Source: Granulicatella balaenopterae
Lineage (GTDB): Bacteria; Bacillota; Bacilli; Lactobacillales; Aerococcaceae
Direction: 5' to 3'
Length of the DNA: 52,800 bases
Assembly: GCF_900111135.1 (NCBI RefSeq)
Contig: NZ_FOGF01000013.1
Location: 1-52,800, forward strand
Below are positions 52,182 through 52,800 of the stretch, in pieces. Position numbers and translations under genes: made by a program. Positions within the stretch are counted from its first letter, which is position 1; every line of letters begins with the position of its first letter. The notes beneath the pieces were generated by a model. It saw nothing but the letters and a program-made list of their open reading frames with translations, was not told the DNA's origin and ran no database searches.

Positions 52182-52213
52182 AAAAAAAACAGTTATGCTC
52201 AAAACAGTAACTG
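52182..52213 (-). terminator. Terminator-like hairpin in the EAL leader
   Basis: On the minus strand CAGTTA pairs with TAACTG across a 12-base loop, followed by eight T. It lies between the candidate EAL promoter and the EAL gene, 117 bases before its start, so it would attenuate the EAL transcript. Alternatively it terminates something unseen. Confidence 0.6.
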
Positions 52214-52278
52214 CTTTAAAAAAACAATTTTTATCAATAAATCCGAATAATATACTTAATATTTCATCCTTTTTTATC

Positions 52279-52308
52279 ATTTTATCATATACAATTCTTT
52301 AACGTCAA
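52279..52308 (-). promoter_or_regulatory. Candidate EAL gene promoter
   Basis: Minus strand: -35 TTGACG (plus 52303-52308), 18-base spacer, -10 TAAAAT (plus 52279-52284). Confidence 0.5.
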
Positions 52309-52321
52309 TTATATGGCTGTC

Positions 52322-52426
52322 TATCGAACAACTTTCTTCCTATAAATACCGGACACATTTCGATAACTTAATAATATTTTCGATAATTAAATTTTAATAC
52401 TTATAAATGGAAGCGTTATATCGATA
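52322..52426. repeat. Cluster of TTCGATA elements
   Basis: TTCGATA occurs at 52359-52365 and 52379-52385 (20 bases apart, each followed by AA/AC...TTAA-like sequence), inverted as TATCGAA at 52322-52328, and as the palindrome TATCGATA at 52419-52426. The cluster lies just upstream of the EAL promoter and could be an operator array. Confidence 0.4.
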
Positions 52427-52445
52427 TATAAAAGAAAATATATAC

Positions 52446-52488
52446 AAAAAACGAGTTTCCCTACTATATATTAGTAAGAAAACTCGTA
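52446..52488 (-). terminator. Terminator of the edge surface-protein gene
   Basis: On the minus strand ACGAGTTT pairs with AAACTCGT around an inner TACTA/TAGTA stem, followed by TTTTTTG. Confidence 0.85.
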
Positions 52489-52524
52489 TGATGATTGGCA
52501 TGGTGGTTCTATATTATCAAAAGA

Positions 52525-52800
52525 TTATTTTTTCCATTTACCTAATGCGTCCACTTTATAGCTATTGATTACTTCATTACGTGCCATTTGGCCGTTGTCT
52601 TTTAAGTAATACCAATGTCCTTTGTCATAAATCCATTTGTTTTTAGCCATGTATCCCCATTGTTTTAAGTAATAGTCACCTACCCATTGATTTTGAGCAT
52701 AGGTTCCATCTTCATTAATAAAGAACCAGCTTTGGTAATGATTATCATAAATCCATTCATTATGAGCCATGTATCCCCAATCTTTTAAGTAGTATGCACC
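52525..52800 (-). CDS. C-terminal end of a choline-binding-like surface protein (partial)
   Basis: Only the last 91 codons are in the window; the frame stays open through base 52800, so the start lies outside. It consists of wall-binding repeats of the same kind as in the two big surface proteins (GAYYLKDWGYMAHNEWIYD, then KGHWYYLKDNGQMARNEVIN) and ends in a lysine-rich KWKK. Such repeats (PF01473/PF19127 type) bind choline or related decorations of teichoic acids. The enzymatic or adhesive part cannot be seen. Confidence 0.85.
   Translation of the reverse strand, partial: GAYYLKDWGYMAHNEWIYDNHYQSWFFINEDGTYAQNQWVGDYYLKQWGYMAKNKWIYDKGHWYYLKDNGQMARNEVINSYKVDALGKWKK

Noticed and set aside
1-52800. 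Mobile element or prophage
   Set aside because: No transposase, integrase, terminal repeats or phage genes seen; base composition looks uniform.

Overview
The window is low-GC DNA from a Gram-positive bacterium. I place it in the Firmicutes, probably Lactobacillales and perhaps an Aerococcaceae/Facklamia-like or streptococcus-related lineage. The reasons are strong AGGAGG ribosome binding sites, CcpA-type cre sites, a lipobox binding protein, an LPXTG-type surface protein and choline-binding-like wall repeats. The genus cannot be settled from sequence alone. I see no rRNA, tRNA, insertion sequence, phage gene or CRISPR array.

Layout. (1) 1-2.4 kb: housekeeping and decaying genes: an AlkD-type DNA repair gene, an RlaP-type nucleotidyltransferase, and two small broken genes whose frames are each restored by changing one homopolymer run by one base. 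(2) 2.4-19.4 kb: an alpha-mannoside (probably N-glycan or high-mannose) utilisation island. On the minus strand are a YesM/YesN-type two-component system, a DUF624 protein, and a CUT1-type ABC importer without its ATPase. On the plus strand are a ROK kinase with a GH92 mannosidase, and GH125 with GH38 mannosidases. A minus-strand pair, a GntR/LacI-type repressor and a zinc-type ROK sugar kinase, lies between them. Two cre-like sites sit on the promoters. The glycosidases have no signal peptides, so glycans are imported first and trimmed in the cytoplasm. (3) 19.4-25.2 kb: an APC permease, a sulfur pair (YeeE/YedE transporter plus CoA-disulfide reductase-rhodanese) and a CPBP-family membrane protein. 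(4) 25.5-42.2 kb: a surface-protein region with three very large secreted proteins: a transglutaminase/Rib/G5/GA-like protein, a BspA-type (DUF285) protein fused to a TAP-like serine hydrolase, and an LPXTG-type Cna-B adhesin. The first two end in choline-binding-like repeats and share a 230-bp identical block. Between the first two lies an RclA/hypothiocyanous-acid-reductase-like flavoenzyme whose promoter carries three 11-bp-phased TGTAAA boxes. (5) 42.4-44.1 kb: a nucleoside hydrolase and an ECF S-component behind what reads as a preQ1-I riboswitch, best explained as queuosine/queuine salvage. (6) 44.2-45.7 kb: a lone AlbA_2-DUF4357 protein. (7) 45.9-52.1 kb: a c-di-GMP cluster of three membrane GGDEF proteins and one membrane GGDEF(degenerate)-EAL protein. 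It is followed at the window edge by the 3' end of another choline-binding-like surface protein.

The most interesting items are the riboswitch-controlled salvage operon, the c-di-GMP cluster whose three cyclases all lack the usual inhibitory I-site, the DUF285-hydrolase-wall-binding fusion, and the phased TGTAAA boxes upstream of the oxidative-stress reductase.
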